This document shows, one piece after another, positions 8,996-18,345 of a stretch of DNA of 64,000 bases. Position 1 is the first letter of the stretch, and every line of letters starts with the position of its first letter. Both the position numbers and the translations under genes were made by a program. Origin of the DNA: Deltaproteobacteria bacterium (GTDB taxonomy: Bacteria; Desulfobacterota; Binatia; UBA12015). Below the pieces are notes generated by a model. That model ran no database searches. It was not told where the DNA came from and worked only from the letters and a program-made list of their open reading frames with translations. The stretch lies in NCBI GenBank assembly GCA_016874795.1, contig VGTG01000002.1, forward strand, positions 35,671 to 99,670. The letters run 5' to 3'.

Positions 8996-10176
8996 CCGAT
9001 CGCTCCACTCGCGCGCAGGCGCTCGAGCTCGCTCGCGTCGTAGCCAAGGTGACGCAGTACCTCGTCCGTGTGCTCGCCCAGGGCGGGCGCGCGCCGACGG
9101 AGGCGCCACGGCGTCCGTGCGTGCCGGTACGGTGCGCCCGGAACGGTGACGGCGTGCCCGCGCGGGCTCTCGACCGTCGCGAAGAACCCGCGCGCCTGCA
9201 GGTGCTTCGACGCGAGGAGGTCGCCCATCGTCGAGACGGGCGCGAACGGGATCCGCCGAGCTTGCGCCGCGTGATAGAGCTCCTCGACGGTCCACTCGGC
9301 GGCGATCTCGTTCAGGAAAATCTCGAGCGCGTCCCAGTTCGTGCCGCGCTGCAGCCGATCGCCGAAGATCTCCATCTCGCCCCATTCGGGGCTGCCGACG
9401 AGCTCGAGGAACGTTCGCCACTGGTGCTCCTCGACGCAGCAGATGTAGATCCAGCCGTCCTTGCACTGCAGGAAGTCGAGCGGCTGGATCGGCTTTCGTC
9501 CGAGCCGCGACGGGCTGATACCCATGTAGGGATAGTGCTCGAAGGCGAGCTCGAGGATCGAGACGAGGCACTCCTGCGTCGAGACCTCGACGAGCTGCCC
9601 GTGGCCGCTCTGCTGCGCTGCGAGGAGGGCGCCGAGCGAAGCGACCGAGGCGTTCAGCCCCGCCTGGAAGCCGGCCTGCTGGCCGTACACCTTGAGCGGC
9701 GGCAGGTCCGCGGCCGCCGGTCCGCCGCCGTTCAGGAACGCGATTCCGCCCGCGCACCAGAGGTTCAGGTCGTGCGCGCGAAGCCCGCTTTTCGGCCCGT
9801 CGAGGCCGAAGGGCGTGATCGAGGTGACGACGAGCGACGGCTGCAACTCGAGGAGCCGATCGGCTTCCAGACCTCGAGCGGCGATGCGGTCCGGTGCGAC
9901 GTCGTGCAGCACGACGTCCGAAGCGGCGACGAGGCGATCGAGCACCGGCCGGCTCTCCGGCTTCTCGAGATCGAGCGTGATCCCGCGCTTGTTCGCGTTC
10001 AGGTAGAGGAAGAGGCCGCTCGCCTCGGGATCGAACGTTCCGCCGGGAAAGGGACCGCGCGCGCGTGTCCCGTCGCCTGCGGGCGGCTCGACCTTGACGA
10101 CCTCCGCACCGAGGTCGGCGAGCTGCTTTGCGGCATGGCTTGCCGCGACGAACGTCCCGCAATCGAGGACGCGCAC
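8992..10176 (-). CDS. CaiB/BaiF-type (class III) CoA-transferase family protein
   Basis: VRVLDCGTFVAASHAAKQLADLGAEVVKVEPPAGD...; 5' end uncertain (open frame continues to 10440 and would overlap the Grx gene). Confidence 0.85.
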   Translation of the reverse strand: MRVLDCGTFVAASHAAKQLADLGAEVVKVEPPAGDGTRARGPFPGGTFDPEASGLFLYLNANKRGITLDLEKPESRPVLDRLVAASDVVLHDVAPDRIAARGLEADRLLELQPSLVVTSITPFGLDGPKSGLRAHDLNLWCAGGIAFLNGGGPAAADLPPLKVYGQQAGFQAGLNASVASLGALLAAQQSGHGQLVEVSTQECLVSILELAFEHYPYMGISPSRLGRKPIQPLDFLQCKDGWIYICCVEEHQWRTFLELVGSPEWGEMEIFGDRLQRGTNWDALEIFLNEIAAEWTVEELYHAAQARRIPFAPVSTMGDLLASKHLQARGFFATVESPRGHAVTVPGAPYRHARTPWRLRRRAPALGEHTDEVLRHLGYDASELERLRASGAIG

Positions 10177-10208
10177 GCCGGCGAGGGCGGCGTCCGGAGT
10201 CCCGGCGG

Positions 10209-10529
10209 CTACTGGAGCGCTCCCTGGACGAGCGGCTGAAGCTCGCCGTTCGCGTGCATCTCGCGCACGATGTCGCAGCCGCCGATGAACTGCCCGTTGA
10301 TATAGACCTGCGGGATCGTCGGCCAGTCGGAGAAGCGCTTGATGCCGTCGCGGATCTCGGGATCCGTCAGTACGTCGACCGTCTCGTAGGGAACGCCGAG
10401 CTCGTTGAAGACCTCGATCGTCGCGGCGGAGAAGCCGCACATCGGGAACGACGGCGTCCCCTTCATGTAGATCACGATGCGGTTGGAATCGATCGTCTTG
10501 CGAATGCGGTCCGCTGCACTCTCGGCCAT
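10209..10529 (-). CDS. grxD: Grx4-family monothiol glutaredoxin
   Basis: CGFS active site (PMCGFSAATIEV), IPQVYINGQFIGGCDIV. Confidence 0.95.
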   Translation of the reverse strand: MAESAADRIRKTIDSNRIVIYMKGTPSFPMCGFSAATIEVFNELGVPYETVDVLTDPEIRDGIKRFSDWPTIPQVYINGQFIGGCDIVREMHANGELQPLVQGALQ

Positions 10530-10551
10530 GGTCTCGTTCCTCGTTCCGTAC

Positions 10552-10800
10552 TCAGCGCGCCGACGCGGCTTGCTGCGGAGTCAGTGTCTTCAGGGCGAGC
10601 GCGTGGATCGTCCTGCCGTCGACCGACGCACCGAGCGCCGCGTAAACCATTTGATGCCGCTGCACTGGCGTCTTTCCTTCGAAGGCGGAAGCGACGACGC
10701 GAACCTCGAAGTGATCACCGGTGCCCGTGTAGTCGCGCACCTCGACGGTGGCCCCGCCGATGCTGGCCTCGATCTGCTTCTGGATCTCGCCCGCCGTCAT
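10552..10800 (-). CDS. BolA family protein
   Basis: DHFEVRVVASAFEGKTPVQRHQMVYAAL...IHALALKTLTP; adjacent to Grx4, a known partner. Confidence 0.92.
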   Translation of the reverse strand: MTAGEIQKQIEASIGGATVEVRDYTGTGDHFEVRVVASAFEGKTPVQRHQMVYAALGASVDGRTIHALALKTLTPQQAASAR

Positions 10801-10821
10801 GCTTCTTCGAGCCTAGCATCC

Positions 10822-11907
10822 CTACGGATTCCGCAAAACGCGCGCCGGACGTGGCCGCTGTGCCGCGCCTTGGCGGTGCGAGCTGTAGCCCGGAAAGACG
10901 GGCGCGCCCGGGACGATCGCGCCGGCGAGGTTGTTCACCGCCGTGCACGCTTCGCCGAAGTCGGCGGCGAGGATCCGGACCTTGCCCGGGTACGAAGCGC
11001 CGTCGCCCGCCGCCCAGACGCGGGGAGCGCTCGTTGCCATCGTCGGGTCGACGACGGCTGCGTCGCCGTCGAGGCGGACCGCGAAGCTCGACAGGTCGTC
11101 TGCGTGCGCCGAGAACCCGAAACACGGCAGCGCCGCATCGACGGCGACGGCCTCGCGCGCCCGGTCGCGCGGGTCCTCGAGAATCGCGCGCTCGACTCGA
11201 AGCGTGCCTTCGAGAGCGGCGAGCTCCCGGAAGGGCAAGAAGCGGACGGGCGAAGCACGAAGGCGATCCTGCAGCTCGCTCGGGATCGCCAGGCGATCAC
11301 GGCGGTGGATCAGGACCACGTCGGCGCGGACGCTCGCGAGAGCGAGCGCCAGCTCGACTCCGCGCTGCGTTCCGCCGGCGACGAGGACGCGCTTTCCGGA
11401 GAGCGTCGCGGGATCGGCGAGGTGGTAGTCGAGGCCGCGTCCGCGGAACGACTCGATCTCCGGGCTCGGAATGGGCTGTGGGACGAAGCGACCGATTCCC
11501 GTGGTCAGGAGGACCGCCGCGACGGAGAGCGCACCCCTGGGATTCGCGCTCGCGTTCTCCGAGCGTTCTTTGGTCTCGGGCTCGAAGTGCACCTGGACCG
11601 CGTCGCCCGCGGGCTCGAGGCGCGTGACGCGCGTCCCGAGCCGAAAGTCGATCGGAAAGCGGCGCGCTTGGGCTTCGAGGCGCCGGATCAGCTCGTCGCC
11701 GCGCACTTCGGCGAACCCGGGGACGTCGTAGAGGAGGCTCTCCGGGTAGAACGTCGCGATCTGCCCGCCGACGAAAGGAAGCGACTCGAACACGACGGTG
11801 CGCATCGCGCGAAACCCGGCGTAGTACGCCGCGTACAGGCCGACCGGGCCGGCGCCGACGATTGCGAGCTCGGGCACGGCTTCCGACTCGGAGCTCGTCG
11901 ACGACAC
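10822..11907 (-). CDS. NAD(P)/FAD-dependent oxidoreductase (ferredoxin-NADP reductase/TrxR-like)
   Basis: ELAIVGAGPVGLYAAYYAGFRAMRTVVFESLPFVGGQI; probable GTG start 11907. Confidence 0.85.
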   Translation of the reverse strand: MSSTSSESEAVPELAIVGAGPVGLYAAYYAGFRAMRTVVFESLPFVGGQIATFYPESLLYDVPGFAEVRGDELIRRLEAQARRFPIDFRLGTRVTRLEPAGDAVQVHFEPETKERSENASANPRGALSVAAVLLTTGIGRFVPQPIPSPEIESFRGRGLDYHLADPATLSGKRVLVAGGTQRGVELALALASVRADVVLIHRRDRLAIPSELQDRLRASPVRFLPFRELAALEGTLRVERAILEDPRDRAREAVAVDAALPCFGFSAHADDLSSFAVRLDGDAAVVDPTMATSAPRVWAAGDGASYPGKVRILAADFGEACTAVNNLAGAIVPGAPVFPGYSSHRQGAAQRPRPARVLRNP

Positions 11908-11914
11908 GAGGCGC

Positions 11915-12904
11915 TCAGCCCCCGAGGTGGTGCATGGAGCGCTCTCTCGTCGAGATCCCCTGCGAGAGCGCGTGTCCGGTCGGCTTCGCTCCGACGGCGC
12001 GGAGCAGGATCGCGCCGAGCGCTTCGACGTCGGCACTTTCACGCAGGGCCGTGCGCACGTCGAGCTCGTCGTCGTTCAGGAGGCAGAGGTGGAAGCGGCC
12101 GTCGGCCGTGAGACGCATCCGGTTGCAGCTTCCGCAGTACGGCTCCGAGACGGGGCTGATGAACCCGATCACGCCGGCCGCGTCGCCGATGCGGTAGTTC
12201 TTCGACTCGTCGGACTGATGCAGGGGCTCGAGCGGCGCGAGCGGCCCGAAGCGCTCCTCGATGCGGCGCCGCGTGTCGACGTTCGAGACGTAGCGCGAGA
12301 CCGACTCCCGGGCGCACTCGCCGCCGCCGAGCGGCATCAGCTCGATGAAGCGGACGTGCCAGTTGCGCTCGAGGGTCAACGCGGCGAGATCGACCACGTC
12401 CTCCTCGTTGAACCCGCGCGTCACGACGGAGTTGATCTTGAGTGGCGTCAAGCCCGCGGCGCACGCCGCCTCGATCCCAGCCCAGATCTGCTCGAAGCCG
12501 CCCCAGCGCATCAGCCGCGAGAGCCGCTCGGGGTTCAACGTGTCGAGGTGGACGTTGACGCGACGCAGGCCCGCCTGCTTGAGGAGCGGCGCGAGGCGCG
12601 GCAAGAGGATCCCGTTCGTCGTCATCGCGACGTCGCGCATTCCGGGGACGCGCGCGACGCGCTCGACGATCTCGACGAGGTCCGGGCGAAGCGTCGGCTC
12701 CCCGCCGGTCAGACGGATCTTCCGGAACCCGACGCGAGCCGCGGCCTTCGCGACGCGCTCGATCTCGTCGGCGCGGAGGACGCCCGCGGGAGGAGCGTAG
12801 CCGATCTCCGTCAGCGGCATGCAGTACACGCAGCGGAGATTGCAATGGTCGGTGAGCGAGATCCGGAGGTAGTCGATCTCTCGTTGGAATCGATCGAGCG
12901 GCAT
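11915..12904 (-). CDS. moaA: GTP 3',8-cyclase (molybdenum cofactor biosynthesis radical SAM enzyme)
   Basis: DYLRISLTDHCNLRCVYCMP (CxxxCxxC), C-terminal CGSCNRMRLTADGRFHLCL. Confidence 0.97.
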   Translation of the reverse strand: MPLDRFQREIDYLRISLTDHCNLRCVYCMPLTEIGYAPPAGVLRADEIERVAKAAARVGFRKIRLTGGEPTLRPDLVEIVERVARVPGMRDVAMTTNGILLPRLAPLLKQAGLRRVNVHLDTLNPERLSRLMRWGGFEQIWAGIEAACAAGLTPLKINSVVTRGFNEEDVVDLAALTLERNWHVRFIELMPLGGGECARESVSRYVSNVDTRRRIEERFGPLAPLEPLHQSDESKNYRIGDAAGVIGFISPVSEPYCGSCNRMRLTADGRFHLCLLNDDELDVRTALRESADVEALGAILLRAVGAKPTGHALSQGISTRERSMHHLGG

Positions 12905-12982
12905 CGCCGTGCTCTCGAGCGAAAGCCTAGTCGAGGCCGCGAGCCGGCGCCACAGCGCCCCCCGCAGTGGGCGTCTTCGCGC

Positions 12983-13978
12983 TCAGGCGGTCCGCTCGAG
13001 AACGAGGTCCGCGAGCTGATGGAGTCCGTCTCGGAAGGCGGACGGAGGAAGGCGGTCGAGCTCTGCGCGAGCGGAGCGGATCCGCTCCTCGGCGATGCGT
13101 CGCACCTCGTCGAGGACCGTGGAGCCGCGGAGAGCGTCGAGCGCCCGCTCGACGCTCAGGGCATCCGGCTCCTCGGCGAGGAAGGCGGCGCGAACCGCCG
13201 GGAGGTGCGGCAGAGCGAGCACGGTCGGCAGCGCGGGCGAGCCCTCGCGGAGATCGCTCCCGACGGGCTTGCCGATGACCTCGGGCGGACCGAGAACGTC
13301 GAGCAGGTCGTCGACCATCTGGAACCCGAGACCGACCTCGTAGCCGGCGCGGTACATCGCGTGCACGAGAGCGGGATCCGCGCCCGCGAGATGCGCGCCG
13401 ATGCGCGCGGCCTGGCTGAAGAGCGACGCGGTCTTGGCCTCGGCGACCTCGAGATAGTCCGCGAGCTGCACGTCGGGATTGCGCCGGAAGCGCTGCTGCA
13501 GGATCTCTCCCTCGCAGAGCTGGATGCACGCGTCCGTCGCCCAGCCGACGACCATGGCATCGAAGCGGCCCGCGACGCCGAACGCCTTGCTGAAGAGGAA
13601 GTCACCCGTGACGAGCGTCAGACCGACGCCGTGACGCGCGAGCGGAGACGGGCGCCCGCGCCGCGTCATGCCGGAGTCGAGAATGTCGTCGTGCAGGAGC
13701 GTCGCCGAATGGATGAGCTCGAGAGCGGCGCCGATGTCGATCACGTCGGTTGCGTCGTCTCCCCCGGCGGCGCGGAACACGAGAAGCGAGAGCGCGGGCC
13801 GGACGCGCTTTCCGCCCGAGCCGATCAGCTCGCCGGCGACCTCGGACAGCCTCGTCTCGCGCGAAGCGACGAGCTCGCGGATGCGCGTCTCCACGCGCGC
13901 GAGGTCGTCCGCGACCAGCGCCAGGGGCGTCGGCGGAGCGTCGGGGCGGAGCGTCGATACGGTCGAGGGAAGCGTCAT
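12983..13978 (-). CDS. Polyprenyl diphosphate synthase
   Basis: GKRVRPALSLLVFRAAGG, LLHDDILD and MVDDLLDVLG Asp-rich motifs. Confidence 0.95.
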   Translation of the reverse strand: MTLPSTVSTLRPDAPPTPLALVADDLARVETRIRELVASRETRLSEVAGELIGSGGKRVRPALSLLVFRAAGGDDATDVIDIGAALELIHSATLLHDDILDSGMTRRGRPSPLARHGVGLTLVTGDFLFSKAFGVAGRFDAMVVGWATDACIQLCEGEILQQRFRRNPDVQLADYLEVAEAKTASLFSQAARIGAHLAGADPALVHAMYRAGYEVGLGFQMVDDLLDVLGPPEVIGKPVGSDLREGSPALPTVLALPHLPAVRAAFLAEEPDALSVERALDALRGSTVLDEVRRIAEERIRSARAELDRLPPSAFRDGLHQLADLVLERTA

Positions 13979-14086
13979 GTGACGGAGAGGCCGCTCGGGC
14001 TTGCGTCCGAGCGCGATCCTTTCATCGGGCTTTCGGGAGTCAAGGTTTGGTCGGTCGAACCTCCGTGTTAGGGACTAACCGAGCCC

Positions 14087-15172
14087 ATGAACGACGACAA
14101 GGCGGTCGGCGCGGAGAGCGTTCTCGAGGCGCTCGGTCGCGTGAAGTACGCGGGCTTTCCGCGCGACATCGTGACTCTCGGCATGGTCGAAGGAGTCGAC
14201 GTCGCGGCGGGAAGGGCGCGCGTGCGCGTTCGCCTCCCGGGCGGACGCGCGCTTCCGGACGCGCTCCGTGGGCAGATGGCGGAAGCGCTCGCACCGCTCG
14301 GCCTCGCTCTCGACGTCGAGGCCGTGCAGGCGACGCCGCCTCCTGCGGCGCCACCGCGAGCGCCCGAGCCGACCGAAGATCTCCTACCCGACGTGAAGGC
14401 GGTGCTCGCGGTGTCGAGCGCCAAGGGCGGCGTCGGCAAGTCGACCGTCGCGAGCAACCTCGCTTGCGCCTTCGCGGCGGCGGGACACCGCACGGGTCTC
14501 CTCGATGCGGACGTGCACGGCCCGAGCCTGCCGATCGTGATGGGCATCCAGGACCGCCCGACCGCGGCCGGCGGCAAGCGCTTCCATCCGGTGACGCGCC
14601 ATGGCGTCCGCTGCATATCGATGGGCTTCTTTCTGGACGATACCTCTCCCGTGATCTGGCGCGGACCGCTCGTCGCGGGCTTGATCCAGCAGTTCCTCGG
14701 CGATTGCGTCTGGGGACCGCTCGACGTGCTGGTCGTCGATCTGCCCCCCGGCACCGGCGACGCGCAGCTCACGCTCGCACAGCGCGTTCGCTTGACCGGC
14801 GCCGTGCTCGTGACGACACCGCAGCAGGTCGCGCTGCGCGACGTCGTGCGCGGCCTCGCGATGTTCCGCCAGGTCGAGGTTCCGATCCTCGGCGTGGTCG
14901 AGAACATGAGCTTCTTCCGCTGTCCGGAGTGCGGCGAGGACGAGTATCTCTTCGGACGCGACGGCGGTCGCCGTCTCGCCGAGCAGGCGGGGCTGCCGCT
15001 CCTCGCGCAGATCCCGATCGAGCCCGCGATCCGCGAGCAAGGCGACGCCGGCGAGCCGATCGTCTGCTCGGCTCCCGCGTCGGAAGCGGGGCGCGCGTTC
15101 GCGCGACTCGCCGCGACGCTCGCTCCTTCTCTCTGCTTCGCCGAGCCTCGAGCCGCTTCTCCGAACGCGTGA
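14087..15172 (+). CDS. Mrp/NBP35 family Fe-S carrier ATPase (ApbC-like)
   Basis: SSAKGGVGKSTVASNLACAFA; DVLVVDLPPGTGDAQLTLAQ; CPECG. Confidence 0.95.
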   Translation: MNDDKAVGAESVLEALGRVKYAGFPRDIVTLGMVEGVDVAAGRARVRVRLPGGRALPDALRGQMAEALAPLGLALDVEAVQATPPPAAPPRAPEPTEDLLPDVKAVLAVSSAKGGVGKSTVASNLACAFAAAGHRTGLLDADVHGPSLPIVMGIQDRPTAAGGKRFHPVTRHGVRCISMGFFLDDTSPVIWRGPLVAGLIQQFLGDCVWGPLDVLVVDLPPGTGDAQLTLAQRVRLTGAVLVTTPQQVALRDVVRGLAMFRQVEVPILGVVENMSFFRCPECGEDEYLFGRDGGRRLAEQAGLPLLAQIPIEPAIREQGDAGEPIVCSAPASEAGRAFARLAATLAPSLCFAEPRAASPNA

Positions 15173-16164
15173 ACCGCACGATCCAGATCGTCGTCTCGGT
15201 GCTGATCACGGTGGGCGCGCTGTGGTACAGCCTGTCCGGAGTCCAGCTCGGCTCGTTTCTCGAGGACCTCGGCCAAGCGCGGCTGGTCTGGCTCGTTCCG
15301 ATGGCGGCGTGCGCCGTGCTCGCGCTCTGGCTCCGCGCGGTGCGATGGAAGCTCCTCCTGGGCACGCTCGGACCGCTCGGGGACACGCCGGTATTCCACG
15401 CGACGAACATCGGCTTCCTCGGGAACATGGTGCTGCCGCTCCGCGCCGGCGAGGTGATCAAGCCGGTCGTGGTCGGCCGCGCCGGTCGGATCAGCACGCC
15501 GGCCGCGTTTGCCACCGTCGGGCTCGAGCGCTTCTGCGACCTCGTCATGCTCGGCGCGTTCGCCGTTCTGACCGTGTTTCTCGTTCCGCAGGCGGACTTC
15601 GCGCGCGCTTGGGCAAACAGCATCGTGGTGTTCCTTGGCGTGGCGCTTCTCGCGGTGGTCGTCATCATCCGCAGCGCGGGCTGGCTCGAGGCCCGTCTCG
15701 ACGCGATCGCGGACCGCCTGCCGGCGTTCGCGGCGCGCATCGTACGGGAGATCGGCCGCGGCGTGCTCCACGGCCTGCGGGGTCTCTCCGACTTTCGCGT
15801 CCTGCTGCCGGTGATCGTGTACTCGGCTCTCGTTTGGCTCGTGGCGGTCGCGGGCTTCGTCGCGGGTGCGCTCGCGCTCGAGATCGACGCGCCGCTCGTG
15901 CCGCTCGGGTTCGCGGTCACGGTCGCGGTAGCGGTCGCGGTGTCGCTTCCGTCCGCTCCGGGTTTCATCGGGGTCTTCTGGGCCGGCTCGAAGGCGGCAC
16001 TCGCGCTCTTCGGGGTGCCGGACACGATGGGGTTCACGTACGGGGTCCTCAACTGGATCGTACAGCTCGTCGTGATCGTGGCACTCGGACTCTGGTCGAT
16101 GTCGCGGCTTCACCTCTCCTTCGGTGACGTGCGCAACGCGGCGTCGACCTCGGAGGCCGCTTGA
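15169..16164 (+). CDS. Lysylphosphatidylglycerol synthase-like (UPF0104) multi-TM protein
   Basis: VNRTIQIVVSVLITVGALWYSL...; LRAGEVIKPVVVGRAGRISTPAAFATVGLERFCDL; GTG start overlaps mrp stop. Confidence 0.85.
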   Translation: MNRTIQIVVSVLITVGALWYSLSGVQLGSFLEDLGQARLVWLVPMAACAVLALWLRAVRWKLLLGTLGPLGDTPVFHATNIGFLGNMVLPLRAGEVIKPVVVGRAGRISTPAAFATVGLERFCDLVMLGAFAVLTVFLVPQADFARAWANSIVVFLGVALLAVVVIIRSAGWLEARLDAIADRLPAFAARIVREIGRGVLHGLRGLSDFRVLLPVIVYSALVWLVAVAGFVAGALALEIDAPLVPLGFAVTVAVAVAVSLPSAPGFIGVFWAGSKAALALFGVPDTMGFTYGVLNWIVQLVVIVALGLWSMSRLHLSFGDVRNAASTSEAA

Positions 16165-17447
16165 GGCTCGAGGGCAAGAGCGTCCTGCTCGGCGTGACGG
16201 GCGGGATCGCCGCGTACAAGGCGCCGGAGATCGTCCGATCTCTCCGGCAGCGCGGTGCTCGCGTGCGCGTGGTCTTGACGCAGTCCGCCCTCGAGTTCGT
16301 GACGCCGCTGTCGCTGCAGACCGTATCGGGCGAGAAGGTCTCGACGAGCCTCTTCGATCTCGGACAGGAATCCGAAATCGGCCACATCCAGCTCGCGGAC
16401 GGTGCCGACGTCGTCCTGATCGCCCCCGCGACGGCGAACGTGATCGGGAAGTGCGCGGCCGGGCTCGCGGACGATCTCCTGACCACGATCCTCCTCGCGA
16501 CGCGGGCACCGGTCGTCGTCGCGCCGGCGATGAACGTCCACATGTACGAGAACTCGCTCGTGCAGGAGAACCTCTCGCGACTCGCGGGCCGCGGCTGGCG
16601 CATCGTCGAGCCGGACGTCGGCTCGCTCGCCTGCGGCTACGAGGGCCTGGGGCGCCTGCCGGATCCGAACGTGCTCTTGGAGGAGGTGTCGGCGGCTCTC
16701 GCGCCGGACGATTTCGCACGCGAGACCGTGCTGATCACGGCTGGGCCGACGCGCGAGCCGATCGATCCGGTGCGCTTCGTCTCGAATCGCTCGTCCGGCA
16801 AGATGGGCTTCGCGCTCGCGCGTGCGGCGGCACGGCGCGGCGCTCGTGTCGTCCTCGTGACGGGACCGACGAGCCTCGCGGACCCGCGCCACGTCCGCAC
16901 CGTGCGCGTCGAAACGGCAGAGGAGATGGCGCGCGTGGTTCGCGGCGAAGCGCGTGCCGCGACCGTCGTGATCGCGGCCGCGGCCGTCGCGGACTTCCGC
17001 CCCTCGCGTCCCGCAAAGGAGAAGGCGCCGAAGAAGAAGGGACGGAGCACGCTCGAGCTCGAGGCGACCCCGGACGTGATCGCGACCGCGGTGCCGCGCG
17101 GCCCGGGACGCGTCGTCGTCGGCTTCGCGGCGGAGACCACCGATCTGATCGAGCGAGCTCGCGGAAAGCTCGAGCGAAAGGCGCTCGACCTGATCGTCGC
17201 GAACGACGTGACGGCCGCGGGTGCAGGTTTCGACGTCGAGACGAACCTCGTCACGCTGATCGATCGGGCCGGGACGGAAGCGCTCCCGCTCCAGGGCAAG
17301 GACGAGGTCGCGGACGCGATCCTCGATAGGGTCGCGAGGCTGCGCACCTCGCGGCAGCGGGGGCAGGCCCCGTCGACGCGCCCGCGAGTGTCGCGCTCAG
17401 CCGGCCGCGCGGGCCGGCGCGTCCAGGGACGCCTCCAGCGACGGTAG
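16161..17447 (+). CDS. coaBC: Bifunctional phosphopantothenoylcysteine decarboxylase/synthetase
   Basis: LLGVTGGIAAYKAPEIVRSLRQ; APAMNVHMYEN; ITAGPTREPIDPVRFVSNRSSGKMGFALA; TTG start overlaps upstream stop. Confidence 0.95.
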   Translation: MRLEGKSVLLGVTGGIAAYKAPEIVRSLRQRGARVRVVLTQSALEFVTPLSLQTVSGEKVSTSLFDLGQESEIGHIQLADGADVVLIAPATANVIGKCAAGLADDLLTTILLATRAPVVVAPAMNVHMYENSLVQENLSRLAGRGWRIVEPDVGSLACGYEGLGRLPDPNVLLEEVSAALAPDDFARETVLITAGPTREPIDPVRFVSNRSSGKMGFALARAAARRGARVVLVTGPTSLADPRHVRTVRVETAEEMARVVRGEARAATVVIAAAAVADFRPSRPAKEKAPKKKGRSTLELEATPDVIATAVPRGPGRVVVGFAAETTDLIERARGKLERKALDLIVANDVTAAGAGFDVETNLVTLIDRAGTEALPLQGKDEVADAILDRVARLRTSRQRGQAPSTRPRVSRSAGRAGRRVQGRLQRR

Positions 17448-18314
17448 GACGCTCGCGATGATCTCCTGCTCGCGCTCCTGATCGAGCGTCCCGCGGCGCG
17501 CGAGCGTGCGAAGCCGCTTTCGCACCGTATAGGCGAGAGCGAGGTTCTCGGCTCCCGTCGGATCGGCCGTTTGGCAGGCGGCGCCCTGTCCGTTCTGCAT
17601 CAAGTCGACGATCGCCTCCGTGCAGAGGTGGTTGAAGCGGTCGATGTCGACCATCTCGAGCGGATAGCGACGGCTGTGCGTCGCCCGCTGCATCAGCGTC
17701 TGCCAGTACTCGAGGCGCTGCAGCGCGAGAAGCGAGTCGAAGATCCGCTTGTTCGTCCTGAAGGAGAACAGAGTCCGCTCGACGACGCGCTCGACGAGGT
17801 CGTCGCAGTGCGGGTAGAGGTTCGCGGCGACGAGGTGCAGGAGCGGCCGCCGCTCGGGCGGCTGGTTCGCGTCGAACCGCGCCTCCCAGTAGACGTGCCG
17901 CATCGAGGTCGCGCGGAAGCTCCCGATCAGCCGCACCGGGAGGTAGTAGTTGTGCGAGAACGTGTCGCTCGCCAGGTGCGAGAGATACCCGCGCGCGAAG
18001 GCGCGCTCCGCGTCGGTCTGAGCGCTGTCGAGAACGGTCCAGCCGGTTCGCCAGTGGTGGCAGTGCGTGTACAGGCTTTGCGTGAACTTCTTCGCCTGGA
18101 TGATGTCGGCGCCGATGCAGCCGTAGAGGTACTCGTACGGGAAGCGGCCGAGCAGTGTCGCGACGTCGGGCGGCAGCGCGTCCAGCCTGCCGAGAACCTG
18201 CGCTCCGTGCACGAGGTGGGTGACGGGCCCCCAGGCGAACGCCTCGACAGGCGAGAGGAGGAGCCCGCACAGCGCCGCGAAGCCGGACGCGACGGCGAAG
18301 GCGAGAGGTGACAT
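17397..18314 (-). CDS. Zinc-dependent phospholipase C family protein, secreted
   Basis: Signal peptide then FAWGPVTHLVHGAQVL; HCHHW; HLASDTFSHNYYLP. Confidence 0.8.
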   Translation of the reverse strand: MSPLAFAVASGFAALCGLLLSPVEAFAWGPVTHLVHGAQVLGRLDALPPDVATLLGRFPYEYLYGCIGADIIQAKKFTQSLYTHCHHWRTGWTVLDSAQTDAERAFARGYLSHLASDTFSHNYYLPVRLIGSFRATSMRHVYWEARFDANQPPERRPLLHLVAANLYPHCDDLVERVVERTLFSFRTNKRIFDSLLALQRLEYWQTLMQRATHSRRYPLEMVDIDRFNHLCTEAIVDLMQNGQGAACQTADPTGAENLALAYTVRKRLRTLARRGTLDQEREQEIIASVLPSLEASLDAPARAAG

Positions 18315-18345
18315 TTCTACCAAGTAGCGTAGGATCTCAGCCGCG

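Noticed and set aside
7772-10162. 796-aa apparent two-domain CoA-transferase
   Set aside because: The N-terminal half is a shadow frame of the adjacent CoA-transferase gene; the real protein starts at GTG 8995.
14061-14080. GTTAG-GGA-CTAAC dyad upstream of mrp
   Set aside because: Only 5-bp arms; too short to support beyond chance without comparative data.
13750-16164. 804-aa apparent fusion upstream of the UPF0104 protein
   Set aside because: The upstream part is a shadow frame of ispB/mrp; the true start is GTG 15169 overlapping the mrp stop.
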